Source of the DNA: 40CM-4-68-19 sp036513415
Lineage (GTDB): Bacteria > Myxococcota > Myxococcia > Myxococcales > 40CM-4-68-19
DNA: 54,801 bases
Assembly (NCBI GenBank): GCA_036513415.1
Contig: DATBZA010000115.1
Span: forward strand, 1-54,801
Direction of reading: 5' to 3'
In this document: positions 17,423-27,513 of the stretch, one piece after another
How positions within the stretch are numbered: the first letter of the stretch is position 1
Layout of the letters: every line of letters starts with the position of its first letter
The notes under the pieces: model-generated
The model's database searches: none
Told to the model about the DNA's origin: nothing
Seen by the model: the letters and a program-made list of their open reading frames with translations, nothing else
Translations under genes and position numbers: made by a program

Positions 17423-18745
17423 GTGCTCAATCGAGGCATCCGGCTCGCCGCGCTGCTGTCCCTGTTGGTGGGCGCCGCGGGCCAGGCCCAGAACCAGACC
17501 AAGGTCGTGATCGCCACCGTCAACAACGGCGACATGATCATCATGCAGAAGCTGTCCAAGGAGTTCGAGAAGGCGCACCCGGAGATCAAGCTCGACTGGG
17601 TGGTGCTGGAGGAGAACGTCCTGCGCGAGCGGGCCACGACGGACATCGCCACGCGCGGCGGCTCGTTCGACGTGATGACCATCGGCACGTACGAGACGCC
17701 CATCTGGGGCAAGAAGGGCTGGCTCGTGCGGCTCGACGACGATCTCCCTTCCAGCTACGACCTGGAGGACGTCCTCAAGCCCATCCGCGACGGGCTCTCC
17801 GTCGACGGGAAGGTCTTCGCGCTTCCCTTCTACGGCGAGAGCTCCTTCACCTTCTACCGCAAGGACCTGTTCCAGAAGGCCGGCGTGACCATGCCGGAGA
17901 AGCCGACCTACGCCGACGTCGAGAAGTTCGCCAAGGCCACGACCGATCGGGCCAAGGGCATCTCCGGCATCTGCCTGCGCGGGAAACCGGGCTGGGGCGA
18001 AAACATGGCCTACGTGGACACGTTGGTGAACACGTTCGGCGGCCGGTGGTTCGACGAGAAGTGGAAGCCCGAGCTCACCAGTCCGGAGTGGAAGGAGGCC
18101 GTCACCTACTACGTGAACATGATGAAGAAGTACGGCCCTCCGGGCGGAAGCTCCAACGGCCACAATGAGAACCGCGCCCTCTTCGCCACCGGCAAGTGCG
18201 CCATGTGGATCGACGCGACCGTGGCCGCCGGTTATCTCGCGAACCCCAAGGAGTCGAAGGTGGCGGACCAGCTGGGCTTCGCACCCGCGCCCATCGGCAA
18301 GGTGCCGAATGGAGCGCAGTGGCTCTGGTCCTGGGCCTTGGGGATCCCCGCCTCGTCGAAGCACGTGAAGGAGGGGAAGCAGTTCATCCAATGGGCCACG
18401 TCGAAGGAGTACGTCAAGCTCGTCGCGGCGTCGGACGGCTGGCCCGCCGTCCCTCCCGGCACCCGGAAGTCTACCTACGAGCAGAAGGAGTACCAGGCCG
18501 CGGCTCCCTTCGCCGAGCTGACGCTCAAGGCCATCCTCGCTGCCGATCCCACCCATCCGACCGCGAAGCCGGTCCCGTACACCGGCGTCCAGTTCGTGGC
18601 CATCCCCGAGTTCCAGTCCATCGGGACACAGGTGGGCCAGAACATCGCGGCCGCGCTCGTCGGCAAGGTCTCGGTCGAGGCCGCGCTCGAGACGTCCGAG
18701 AAGGCCACTGAGCGCACGATGCGCCGCGCCGGATATTACAAGTAG
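17423..18745 (+). CDS. polyol/sugar ABC transporter substrate-binding protein (SmoE-like)
   Basis: 440 residues from the GTG at 17423, chosen because AAGGAG lies six bases upstream and the following VLNRGIRLAALLSLLVGAAGQAQ is a proper signal peptide. The mature protein is an extracellular solute-binding protein family 1 member. The N-lobe has QKLSKEFEKAHPEIKLDWVVLEENVLRERATTDIATRGGSFDVMTIG. GKVFALPFYGESSFTFYRKDLF and the later W-rich NGAQWLWSWALGIPASSKHVKEG segment are typical of sorbitol/mannitol/arabitol binding proteins. It delivers the ligand to the two permeases encoded directly downstream. The intergenic hairpin after this gene could favour its higher expression. Confidence 0.9.
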   Translation: MLNRGIRLAALLSLLVGAAGQAQNQTKVVIATVNNGDMIIMQKLSKEFEKAHPEIKLDWVVLEENVLRERATTDIATRGGSFDVMTIGTYETPIWGKKGWLVRLDDDLPSSYDLEDVLKPIRDGLSVDGKVFALPFYGESSFTFYRKDLFQKAGVTMPEKPTYADVEKFAKATTDRAKGISGICLRGKPGWGENMAYVDTLVNTFGGRWFDEKWKPELTSPEWKEAVTYYVNMMKKYGPPGGSSNGHNENRALFATGKCAMWIDATVAAGYLANPKESKVADQLGFAPAPIGKVPNGAQWLWSWALGIPASSKHVKEGKQFIQWATSKEYVKLVAASDGWPAVPPGTRKSTYEQKEYQAAAPFAELTLKAILAADPTHPTAKPVPYTGVQFVAIPEFQSIGTQVGQNIAAALVGKVSVEAALETSEKATERTMRRAGYYK

Positions 18746-18757
18746 TCCCGTTCTCCG

Positions 18758-18782
18758 CCCGCGGAGGCCACCCCTCCGCGGG
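18758..18782 (+). promoter_or_regulatory. intercistronic hairpin between binding-protein and permease genes
   Basis: CCCGCGGAGG (18758-18767), a 5-base loop, then CCTCCGCGGG (18773-18782): a perfect 10-bp stem 12 bases after the stop of the binding-protein gene. There is no T-tract. In many binding-protein-dependent transport operons such stem-loops stabilise the upstream message or cause partial termination, giving an excess of binding protein over permease. The same role is inferred here. Confidence 0.65.
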
Positions 18783-18810
18783 GGGCACCCCACCCACCCG
18801 GGGGAGAGCC

Positions 18811-19737
18811 ATGGAAACATCGGCATCGCATATCCAACCCGGTGCGGTCCCCCCAGTCCCCTTGCCGGTGCCGGGCGGCCGGAGCGTCCGGACGGGACCG
18901 CTGAAGCTGCCGGCGATCGTGCTCCTCCTCTTGTGGTCCGTCGTCCCGCTGGCGATGACGCTGTGGTTCTCGTTCCAGCACTACAACCTGCTCAACCCGG
19001 GCGAGGAACGCTGGGTCGGCTTCGAGAATTATCGCTTCCTCGTCACCGATCCGGGGCTGGGTGCGGCGATCGGCAACACGCTGCTGATCGTGGGATCGGT
19101 GCTGGTCATCACCGTCTGCTTCGGCACGCTCCTGGCCGTCCTCTTCGATCAGGACCTCTTCGGCCGCGGCGTCGCCCGCGTGCTGATGATCGCCCCGTTC
19201 TTCGTCATGCCCACGGTGAGCGCGCTCATCTGGAAGAACATGCTGATGCACCCGGCCAACGGCGTCATCAGCTTCCTCTTGACCAGCGTGGGGCTGGAGC
19301 CCATCGACTGGTTCTCCCAGGCGCCGCTCGCCTCGATCATCATCATCGTGGCGTGGCAATGGCTGCCCTTCGCCGCGCTGATCTTGCTCACCGCCATCCA
19401 GGCGCTCGACCCGGAGCGCAAGGAAGCGGCCCGCATGGACGGCGCCGGGCCGTTCTCCATGTTCTTCTTCATCATCATCCCCCACCTGGCGCGGGCAATC
19501 AGCGTGGTTGTGATGATCGAGACCCTGTTCCTGCTCGCGGTCTTCGCGGAGATCTTCGTCACCACCGCAGGCGGGCCGGGACTTGCCTCCACCAATCTCG
19601 CCTTTCTCATCTACCGCTACGCGCTGCTCGAGTACGACGTGGGCGCCGCGTCCGCGGGAGGCGTCCTCGCCATCGTGCTGGCCAACGTCGTCGCCGCGTT
19701 TCTGGTCCGGGCAATCGCAAAGAACATCGAGGCTTGA
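18811..19737 (+). CDS. polyol/sugar ABC transporter permease 1 (SmoF/MalF-like)
   Basis: 308 residues. An N-terminal cytoplasmic stretch is followed by six predicted membrane helices (first at PAIVLLLLWSVVPLAMTLWFSF). The EAA loop that contacts the ATPase is EAARMDGAGPFSMFFFIIIPHLARAI, a good match to the EAA-x3-G consensus. It is the first membrane subunit of a CUT1-type importer. A GGGGGAGAG RBS precedes the ATG. The second permease gene starts 5 bases after this stop, in the same operon as the binding protein and the ATPase. Confidence 0.92.
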   Translation: METSASHIQPGAVPPVPLPVPGGRSVRTGPLKLPAIVLLLLWSVVPLAMTLWFSFQHYNLLNPGEERWVGFENYRFLVTDPGLGAAIGNTLLIVGSVLVITVCFGTLLAVLFDQDLFGRGVARVLMIAPFFVMPTVSALIWKNMLMHPANGVISFLLTSVGLEPIDWFSQAPLASIIIIVAWQWLPFAALILLTAIQALDPERKEAARMDGAGPFSMFFFIIIPHLARAISVVVMIETLFLLAVFAEIFVTTAGGPGLASTNLAFLIYRYALLEYDVGAASAGGVLAIVLANVVAAFLVRAIAKNIEA

Positions 19738-19742
19738 CAGCC

Positions 19743-20564
19743 ATGAACAAGGCCCTTCGCCGCAAGATCATCGTCACCGCCGCCGCGTGGGCGGTCGCCC
19801 TCGTCATCTTCTTTCCCATCCTCTGGATGTTCTTCACCGGCTTCAAGACGGAGGTTGATGCCGTCGCGGTGCCACCGCACATCTTCTTCCACCCCACGGT
19901 CGAGAACTACGTCGCGGTGCAGGAGCGCGCCGACTACCTCAAGTTCTTCTGGAACAGCATCGTCGTGTCGGTCGGCTCGACGCTGCTGGCGCTGGCGATC
20001 GCGGTGCCTTGCGCTTACGCCATGGCTTTCTTCCCGACCAAGCGCACCAAGGACACGCTGGTGTGGATGCTCTCCACCAAGGCGCTGCCTGCGGTCGGCG
20101 TGCTCGTCCCCATCTACCTGATCTTTCGCGACCTGGGTCTCCTCGATACCAGGACCGGGCTCCTCATCGTGTACACGCTCGTCAACCTGCCCATCGTGTG
20201 CTGGATGCTCTTCTCCTTCTTCAAGGAAGTGCCCCGAGAGGTCCTGGAGGCGGGGCGCATGGACGGCGCGCAGCCGAGGGACGAGCTCTACCATCTGCTG
20301 CTCCCGCTCTCGCTGCCGGGCATCGCCTCCACCTCGCTGCTCGCCATCATCCTGTCCTGGAACGAGGCCTTCTGGAGCCTCAACCTGACCGCCGCCAACG
20401 CCGCGCCTCTCACGGCTTTCATTGCCTCGTTTTCCAGCCCGGAAGGGCTCTTCTGGGCCAAGCTCTCCGCAGCGTCGACCATGGCCATCGCGCCCATCCT
20501 CATCTTCGGCTGGATGAGCCAGCGCCAGCTGGTGCGTGGCCTGACGTTTGGTGCAGTGAAGTAG
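19743..20564 (+). CDS. polyol/sugar ABC transporter permease 2 (SmoG/MalG-like)
   Basis: 273 residues, CUT1-type permease. The first helix is AAWAVALVIFFPILWMFFTGFK and the next is WNSIVVSVGSTLLALAIAVPCAYAMAF. The EAA loop is EVLEAGRMDGAQPRDELYHLLLPLSLPGI. It forms the transmembrane heterodimer with the product of the preceding gene. Spacing is 5 bases from the upstream gene and 15 bases to the ATPase gene, with GGGAGG just before the ATPase start. Confidence 0.92.
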   Translation: MNKALRRKIIVTAAAWAVALVIFFPILWMFFTGFKTEVDAVAVPPHIFFHPTVENYVAVQERADYLKFFWNSIVVSVGSTLLALAIAVPCAYAMAFFPTKRTKDTLVWMLSTKALPAVGVLVPIYLIFRDLGLLDTRTGLLIVYTLVNLPIVCWMLFSFFKEVPREVLEAGRMDGAQPRDELYHLLLPLSLPGIASTSLLAIILSWNEAFWSLNLTAANAAPLTAFIASFSSPEGLFWAKLSAASTMAIAPILIFGWMSQRQLVRGLTFGAVK

Positions 20565-20579
20565 GGAGGACAACGCACA

Positions 20580-21719
<1,140 letters not shown>

Positions 21720-21740
21720 GGCGGGCCAGGAGGAGGAGCC

Positions 21741-23225
21741 ATGGCGAGCGCCATCCAGCTGAACCGGGCCAACCTGAAATCGATCGCCGGTCGGGCGCAG
21801 GTGCCTTCGTTCGACACCAGCGGACTGCCGGGGAGCATCGTGCACATCGGCGTGGGCGGGTTCCACCGCGCTCACCAGGCGGTGTACCTCGACGACCTCC
21901 TTGCGCAGGGCGGCCCGCGGGAATGGGGGCTCTGTGGCGTGGGGCTGCTCCCCCACGATGCGCGCATGCGCGACGTGATGCGCGCCCAGGACTGCCTGTA
22001 CACGGTCGTGGAACGAGGCGCCGCCGGCGACCGGGCGCGCGTCGTCGGGTCGATCGGGAGCTTCCTGTTCGCGCCGGACGATCCCGAGGCCGTGATCGAG
22101 AAGATGGCGTCGCCCGGGTGCCGCATCGTGTCGCTGACCATCACCGAGGGCGGTTACTACATCAACGAGGGAACCGGCGAGTTCAACCACGCGCATCCCG
22201 ACATCCGGCACGACCTCGAGCACCCCCATGCGCCCGCCGGCGCCTTCGGCTATCTCGCCGAGGCGCTCGAGCGGCGACGCGGGCGCGACCTCGCCCCCTT
22301 CACCGTCATGTCGTGCGACAACCTGCAGGGCAACGGCGACATCGCCCGCAAGATGTTCCTCGCCTTCGCCGAGCGGAGGGACCCGCAGCTGGCGAGGTGG
22401 ATCGCCGAGAAGGGCGCCTTCCCGAACGGCATGGTCGACCGGATCACGCCTGCCACGACCGATGCACACCGCGCCTTGGTGCGCGAGTCGTTCGGCATCG
22501 TAGACGGCTGGCCGGTGGTCACCGAGCCCTTCAAGCAGTGGGTGATCGAGGACCACTTCCCTCTCGGCCGGCCCGCGTGGGAGCGGGTGGGCGCGCAGAT
22601 GGTCTCGGACGTGCACCCCTACGAGATGATGAAGATCCGGCTGCTCAACGCCAGCCACCAGGCCCTCTGCTACATCGGCATGCTCCTCGGCTACAGCTAC
22701 GCCGACGAGACGATGGCCGACGCCGACATCCGCGCGCTGGTCGAGCGCATGATGAACGACGAGGTGACGCCGCTGCTGCCGCCGGTGCCGGGCATCGACC
22801 TGGCCCAGTACAAGCGGACGGTGATCGAGCGGTTCGCGAATCCCACGCTGCGCGATCAGCTGGCGCGGATCGGGACGGAGGGCTCGGCACGAATCCCGAA
22901 GTTCGTCCTCCCGTCCATCCTCGAGCGGCTCTCGCGGGGAGGACCGATGCGGGCGCTGACGTTCACGGTGGCGGCCTGGTTCGGCTACCTGATGGGGACC
23001 GACGAGTCCGGGAAGGCGCTGCCGATCAACGACCCCATGTCGGAGGAGCTGGTGCGCCGCGCCCGCGCGGGCGGCGAGAGCCCGAAGGAGCTGCTGGGGA
23101 TCGAGAAGCTCTTCGGTAACGTCCTGCCCACCTCGCCGGCCTTCACGAAGTATCTCACCGAGGCGCTGAAGTCGCTGCACCGGGACGGGGCGCGGCAGGC
23201 ACTGGCGAAGTGCCTGCGCGCGTAG
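21741..23225 (+). CDS. mannitol/D-arabitol 2-dehydrogenase (polyol long-chain dehydrogenase)
   Basis: 494 residues. The N-terminal Rossmann part starts IVHIGVGGFHRAHQAVYLDDLL. The polyol-dehydrogenase signature KIRLLNASHQALCYIG contains the catalytic Lys, Asn and His of the K-x4-N-x2-H motif. NGMVDRITPAT and the C-terminal helical domain complete the match to the mannitol dehydrogenase family. It oxidises D-mannitol to D-fructose or D-arabitol to D-xylulose with NAD. The gene directly after it encodes xylulokinase, and no fructokinase is present, so D-arabitol to D-xylulose is the more economical reading. RBS AGGAGGAG precedes the ATG. Confidence 0.92.
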   Translation: MASAIQLNRANLKSIAGRAQVPSFDTSGLPGSIVHIGVGGFHRAHQAVYLDDLLAQGGPREWGLCGVGLLPHDARMRDVMRAQDCLYTVVERGAAGDRARVVGSIGSFLFAPDDPEAVIEKMASPGCRIVSLTITEGGYYINEGTGEFNHAHPDIRHDLEHPHAPAGAFGYLAEALERRRGRDLAPFTVMSCDNLQGNGDIARKMFLAFAERRDPQLARWIAEKGAFPNGMVDRITPATTDAHRALVRESFGIVDGWPVVTEPFKQWVIEDHFPLGRPAWERVGAQMVSDVHPYEMMKIRLLNASHQALCYIGMLLGYSYADETMADADIRALVERMMNDEVTPLLPPVPGIDLAQYKRTVIERFANPTLRDQLARIGTEGSARIPKFVLPSILERLSRGGPMRALTFTVAAWFGYLMGTDESGKALPINDPMSEELVRRARAGGESPKELLGIEKLFGNVLPTSPAFTKYLTEALKSLHRDGARQALAKCLRA

Positions 23226-23233
23226 GCGCGGCG

Positions 23234-24718
23234 ATGTTCCTGGGAATCGATCTCGGGACTTCCGAAGTGAAGGCGCTCCTGCTCGACGAGTCGGGCGCGG
23301 TCGCCGGCAGCGCCGGCTCGCCGCTCGAGGTGCAACGGCCCCATCCCCGCTGGTCGGAGCAATCGCCAGAGGCCTGGTGGCAGGCCACGCTCTCGGCGGT
23401 CGAGGGCCTTCGGCGAGCGGACCCGGAACGGCTCGCCGCCGTCCGCGGCGTCGGGCTCTCCGGCCAGATGCACGGCGCCACGTTGCTCGACGCCAAGGAC
23501 CGGCCTCTGCGCCCGGCCATCCTCTGGAACGACGCACGTTCCGGCCTCGAATGCGAGGAGCTCGTCGCGCGGGTTCCCAAGACGTACGCCATCACCGGCA
23601 ACCTGGCCATGCCCGGCTTCACGGCGCCGAAGCTCATCTGGGTGGCGAAGCACGAGCCGGAGGTGTTTGCGCGCGTCGCCACCGTCCTGCTTCCCAAGGA
23701 CTACCTGCGCCTGTGCCTCACCGGCGAGAAGGTGTCGGACATGTCCGACGCGGCGGGGACGCTCTGGCTCGACGTTGCCAGGCGGGACTGGTCCGAGGCG
23801 ATGCTCGAAGGGTGCAGGCTCTCCCGCGCCCACATGCCGCGGCTCGTCGAGGGCAGCGCCCCGAGCGGGCGCCTCCTCCCGGAGATCGCCGCGAGCTGGG
23901 GCATCCGGCATCCAGTCATCGTGGCCGGAGGAGGCGGCGACAACGCGGCGAGCGCGGTGGGCATCGGCGCGATTGCGCCCGGCGACGGCTTCGTCTCCCT
24001 CGGCACTTCGGGCGTGTTGTTCGTCGTGAACGATCGCTTCTCGCCCAACCCGGCGCGCGCCGTCCACGCCTTCTGTCACGCTCTTCCTCGGCGCTGGCAT
24101 CAGATGAGCGTGATGCTGTCGGCAGCGAGCTGCCTGCGCTGGGTCACGCGCCTCGTCGGCGGCGCGAGCGAGGGCGCGGTGCTCGCCGAGGTCGCCACGC
24201 TCGAGGAAGCGGATCGGGAGCGGGCGCCCATCTTCCTGCCTTACCTCTCCGGCGAGCGCACTCCGCACAACGATCCCGCCGCGCAGGGCGTCTTCTTCGG
24301 CCTCACACACGGCGCGGACCGCCGAGCGCTGGTGTACTCCGTCATCGAAGGTGTCTCGTTCGGCCTGGCGGATGGGCTCGACGCGCTCGCTTCCGCGGGC
24401 ACCAGGGCGGGCACGCTCTCGCTGGTGGGAGGAGGATCGCGGAGCGCGCTCTGGGCCCAGCTCCTCGCCGATATCTTGAAGACGCGGCTGCGGGTCCACG
24501 CGGGCAGCGAAGCTGGAGGGGCCTTGGGAGCGGCGCGGCTCGGCCACCTCGCGTGCGGCGGAGACGAGCGGACTGTTTGTGTCCAGCCGCCGGTGGCGAT
24601 CGAGCACGTTCCCTCGCGCGACGCGCCGGCGCGTTTTCAGGGTCGGCTGGAGCGGTTCCGCGCCTTGTACCGGGTGCTCTCCCCGATCTGGAGGGAGTCG
24701 GGCGCGCGCGATGCCTAG
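23234..24718 (+). CDS. xylB: xylulokinase
   Basis: 494 residues, full-length FGGY kinase. The first phosphate motif MFLGIDLGTSEVKALLLDE starts at the ATG; SGQMHGATLLD and ILWNDARSG are the xylulose-binding XylB signatures. DAAGTLWLD, the second FGGY signature (RTPHNDPAAQGVFFGLTHGADRRALVYSVIEG) and GGGSRSALWAQLLADIL follow. It phosphorylates D-xylulose to xylulose 5-phosphate for the pentose phosphate pathway. The ATG at 23234 lies 8 bases after the dehydrogenase stop; an in-frame GTG upstream would overlap that gene and adds no conserved residues. It closes the polyol operon. Confidence 0.93.
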   Translation: MFLGIDLGTSEVKALLLDESGAVAGSAGSPLEVQRPHPRWSEQSPEAWWQATLSAVEGLRRADPERLAAVRGVGLSGQMHGATLLDAKDRPLRPAILWNDARSGLECEELVARVPKTYAITGNLAMPGFTAPKLIWVAKHEPEVFARVATVLLPKDYLRLCLTGEKVSDMSDAAGTLWLDVARRDWSEAMLEGCRLSRAHMPRLVEGSAPSGRLLPEIAASWGIRHPVIVAGGGGDNAASAVGIGAIAPGDGFVSLGTSGVLFVVNDRFSPNPARAVHAFCHALPRRWHQMSVMLSAASCLRWVTRLVGGASEGAVLAEVATLEEADRERAPIFLPYLSGERTPHNDPAAQGVFFGLTHGADRRALVYSVIEGVSFGLADGLDALASAGTRAGTLSLVGGGSRSALWAQLLADILKTRLRVHAGSEAGGALGAARLGHLACGGDERTVCVQPPVAIEHVPSRDAPARFQGRLERFRALYRVLSPIWRESGARDA

Positions 24719-25154
24719 ACCAGTGATGTTCCCGCGCTCGATGGCGCACATGCTCCCACGATGTCCCGCGATGTGCGCCGCCCACCATGTTGTTCGACGA
24801 GCTGCCGCCCTGCTTTCGCGGGCACGCCCGACCCGGGCCTGGGGCGCGACGTTCGATCCGGCACCGGCCAGAGCGAGCCAAGCCCCGGCACCACAATGGA
24901 GTCGACGCGCTTCTCACTGCATGGATCATCAAGGGGATAGGAACAGTTTTTTGCGTACCTCGACAAACCGCTCATTCAACCGACAGCGAAATAAACGCGC
25001 CGGTATCAATGTCGCTTCCCTACCGTCCAAGTGCACTTCTTGATCAATTCCAAAAAAGGACGTGAACACGGCTGCGCGGTCTGAAGTTCTGGCCGCTTGA
25101 CGCTCGCCTGACGGCGTCCGACAAAGGTTGCGGGGGCTTCGGGATGAGGTGGCC
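24719..25154. other. 436-base region without a recognisable gene
   Basis: The left part carries the inverted repeat listed separately, just after xylB. The right part, about 24930-25065, is markedly more A+T-rich than its surroundings and probably contains the promoter of the response regulator gene. Short open frames here show no motif or RBS. Confidence 0.5.
24743..24779 (+). terminator. inverted repeat after the polyol operon, possible terminator
   Basis: GGCGCACAT (24743-24751) and its perfect complement ATGTGCGCC (24771-24779) flank a 19-base loop, 24 bases after the xylB stop. There is no T-tract. It is placed where the operon transcript should end, but it is a weak intrinsic terminator by itself. 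Confidence 0.4.
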
Positions 25155-25865
25155 ATGGAACGACCGCCGGGAATTGACAGGGCGCGAAGCGTCGCGCGCG
25201 GGCAGCGCGGATCTGTCGATCGCGACGGCGAGCGAGCGGTACGGGTTTTCGTCGTCGGTGAGGTTCGCGTCTACTGCGACGGGCTCGCGCATCTGCTCTC
25301 GGCCCAACCCACCGTTCAAGTGGTGGGCATCGCAGCGCCGACGCGCGAATCGATGCAGCAGATTGCGTCCGCGGGTCCTGACGTCGTGCTCCTGGACTCC
25401 ATGACGGCGCGGCGGGGCGATACCGTACGTTTGATCTCGGCGACCTCGTCGAAGAGTCACGTGATCGCGTTCGCGGTGCGTGAAGAAGAGGCGGAGGTGC
25501 TCGCTTGCGCCCAGGCGGGCGTCGCCGGATACATTGCCTGTGACGCATCGTCTGACGAGCTCGCTGCGATCCTGCGCAGCGCTGGTTCCGGCGAGCCGGC
25601 ATGCTCGCCCCGGTTGGCTGCGATCCTGTTCCGCCAGGTCGCCACGCTCGCGCGCGACCACGACATTCCGCAGTTGCCGCTGCTGACGCCGCGACAGCGA
25701 GAGATCCTCGAGCTGATCGACAGCGGCCTGATGAACAAGGAGATCGCGAGGGCACTCTCGATCGAGCTCACGACGGTCAAGAACCACGTGCATCACATCC
25801 TGGAGAAGCTCGGCGTGACCCACCGCGCGGCAGCTGCGGCGAAGGTTCGCAAGCTAGGACACTGA
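25155..25865 (+). CDS. NarL/LuxR-type response regulator with degenerate receiver
   Basis: 236 residues; ATG with GAGGT four bases upstream. Residues 30-140 form a receiver-like domain: Asp81 (DVVLLDS) keeps the phospho-acceptor position. The acidic pair that normally follows beta-1 is replaced by Gly-Glu (VVGEVRVYCDGL), the conserved Thr/Ser after beta-4 is Ala (IAFAVRE) and the invariant Lys after beta-5 is missing (GYIACDAS). Residues 177-236 are a typical LuxR HTH (LTPRQREILELIDSGLMNKEIA...TVKNHVHHILEKLGV). No histidine kinase gene is adjacent. It may work without phosphorylation or with an unusual input. A 14-bp palindrome just downstream is a candidate binding site. Confidence 0.88.
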   Translation: MERPPGIDRARSVARGQRGSVDRDGERAVRVFVVGEVRVYCDGLAHLLSAQPTVQVVGIAAPTRESMQQIASAGPDVVLLDSMTARRGDTVRLISATSSKSHVIAFAVREEEAEVLACAQAGVAGYIACDASSDELAAILRSAGSGEPACSPRLAAILFRQVATLARDHDIPQLPLLTPRQREILELIDSGLMNKEIARALSIELTTVKNHVHHILEKLGVTHRAAAAAKVRKLGH

Positions 25866-25877
25866 TCCAAGGATCTA

Positions 25878-25891
25878 CATCCCTAGGGATG
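25878..25891. promoter_or_regulatory. 14-bp perfect palindrome upstream of the diheme oxidoreductase gene
   Basis: CATCCCTAGGGATG, a perfect dyad 12 bases after the response regulator stop and about 150 bases before the next start codon. The position suits an operator for the diheme protein gene, possibly for the adjacent LuxR-type regulator. This is inference. Confidence 0.5.
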
Positions 25892-26038
25892 AATGCTGTA
25901 GGCGTCCGCGAGATCCATTTACTCGCGCATTTTCGCTCTGCTAACAAACGCCCCCTATCGGAACAGGGCGGTCTTCTTTACCCACGAACGAACAACAACC
26001 CGCGTTTGGTAACTGCCGGGAGAACGGGGTCACATTCC

Positions 26039-27472
26039 ATGTCCGCGATCGCGCGAGCAGTTCCCTTGGTTTCCCTCTGTATGTGGATGGGCCTCCCGAT
26101 GGGCGCCTGGGCGCAGGTGGATCCGGGACCGCGTTCTGGGCCCGCGGGATCGGGTGGTCCGTTTCCGACGCTGAATGCAAGCGAGACCGCCTTCTTCAAT
26201 GGTGCTCGGCAGGTGTTCCAGGAGATCGACTCGGTCTCCGGCGGCGTGGCGGGCGAGGAGGGACATGGCCTCGGACCGACCTTCAACGCAAACAGCTGCG
26301 CTTCCTGCCATGCGCAACCTGACGTAGGCGGCACCAGCCCCCACCCCAGGCTCGGCCAGGTGCTCCGGCAGAATCCTCAAGTAGCCATGGCAACCCTCGA
26401 TCGGGTGCCGGGTGGAAACCAGACCGTTCCATCGTTCATCCGAGCGGATGGACCCGTTCGCGAGGCGCGCTTCATCAACAACCCCAACGGGACCAAGGAC
26501 GGCGGCGTTCACGGTCTGTACACCATTTCTGGTCGCATCGACGCGGCGGGGTGCAATCTGCCGCAGCCCGACTTCGCCACCGAGCTCTCGAGGAACAACG
26601 TCATCTTCCGCATCCCCACTCCGGTGTTCGGCTTGGGATTGCTGGAGAACGTCCCGGACCAGGCGCTCAGGGAGAACCTGAACCGGAACGCTTCCTTGAA
26701 AGCCAGGCTCGGCATTCGCGGCCGGTTCAACACCACCGGGAACGACGGCACCATCACCCGGTTCGGCTGGAAGGCGCAGAACAAGTCCCTGCTCATCTTC
26801 GCCAGCGAGGCCTACAACGTGGAGCAGGGTGTCTCCAACGAGGGATTTCCGAACGAGCGGTCCGCGGTGGCGGGCTGCGTGTTCAACCCGACACCCGAGG
26901 ACTCGACCAAGATCACTCCAACGGGTGGAGGCAGCATCGCCGACACAGTCAGCTTCGCTGCCTTCATGCGGTTGGCTGCCCCTCCCACGCCGACGACCAG
27001 CACCCCTTCGGAGCTCAACGGCAAGGCGTTGTTCGGAACAGCCGCGAGCCCGGGCATCGGTTGCGTGCTGTGTCACTCGGCCGGGCTCACCACCGCCTCA
27101 TCCCCGTTCACAGGAATGGGCGGGTTCACCTTTCAGCCGTTCAGCGACGTGGCCCTGCACAACATGGGGCCTGGGCTGGCGGATTTCGTGACCCAAGGCG
27201 TGGCGGGCCCCGACGAGTTCCGCACGGCACCCCTTTGGGGCGTGGGACAGCGGATCTTCTTCCTCCACGACGGTCGCGCGGGGCCGGGCAACGGCGGACT
27301 GCTGAAGGCGATCCTGGCCCACCAGAGCAGCAATCCCTTCTGCCTGCCCTGGCAGCAGTTCACCGACGACGGTGTGGCTTGCCAATCCGAAGCCAACGCG
27401 GTCATCCAGCAGTTCAGGGCTCTGAGCGCGTCGGACCAGCAAGATATCCTCAACTTCCTCCGCTCGCTGTAG
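26039..27472 (+). CDS. secreted diheme c-type oxidoreductase (DHOR/putative peroxidase family)
   Basis: 477 residues from the ATG at 26039, which puts a signal peptide (MSAIARAVPLVSLCMWMGLPMGAWAQ) at the N-terminus. Two haem c sites are visible: CASCH (87-91) and CVLCH (342-346). Segments such as FNANSCASCHAQP, FGLGLLENVPDQALRENLNR, FGWKAQNKSLLIFASEAYNVEQG and the late HNMGPGLADF...FRTAPLWGVGQRIFFLHDGR match the DHOR family (DUF1111), related to diheme peroxidases. It acts in the periplasm; substrate unknown. The preceding frame is open back into the regulator gene but that extension lacks any motif. It converges on the BNR gene across a strong hairpin. Confidence 0.88.
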   Translation: MSAIARAVPLVSLCMWMGLPMGAWAQVDPGPRSGPAGSGGPFPTLNASETAFFNGARQVFQEIDSVSGGVAGEEGHGLGPTFNANSCASCHAQPDVGGTSPHPRLGQVLRQNPQVAMATLDRVPGGNQTVPSFIRADGPVREARFINNPNGTKDGGVHGLYTISGRIDAAGCNLPQPDFATELSRNNVIFRIPTPVFGLGLLENVPDQALRENLNRNASLKARLGIRGRFNTTGNDGTITRFGWKAQNKSLLIFASEAYNVEQGVSNEGFPNERSAVAGCVFNPTPEDSTKITPTGGGSIADTVSFAAFMRLAAPPTPTTSTPSELNGKALFGTAASPGIGCVLCHSAGLTTASSPFTGMGGFTFQPFSDVALHNMGPGLADFVTQGVAGPDEFRTAPLWGVGQRIFFLHDGRAGPGNGGLLKAILAHQSSNPFCLPWQQFTDDGVACQSEANAVIQQFRALSASDQQDILNFLRSL

Positions 27473-27513
27473 CTTCCGCCCGCGCGGGTACACGCTGCAT
27501 CCGGTGATCGCAA

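Noticed and set aside
24930..25065. A+T-rich patch considered as an attachment site or origin.
   Set aside because: No direct repeat pair, DnaA-box cluster or integrase gene; more likely the promoter region of the regulator gene.
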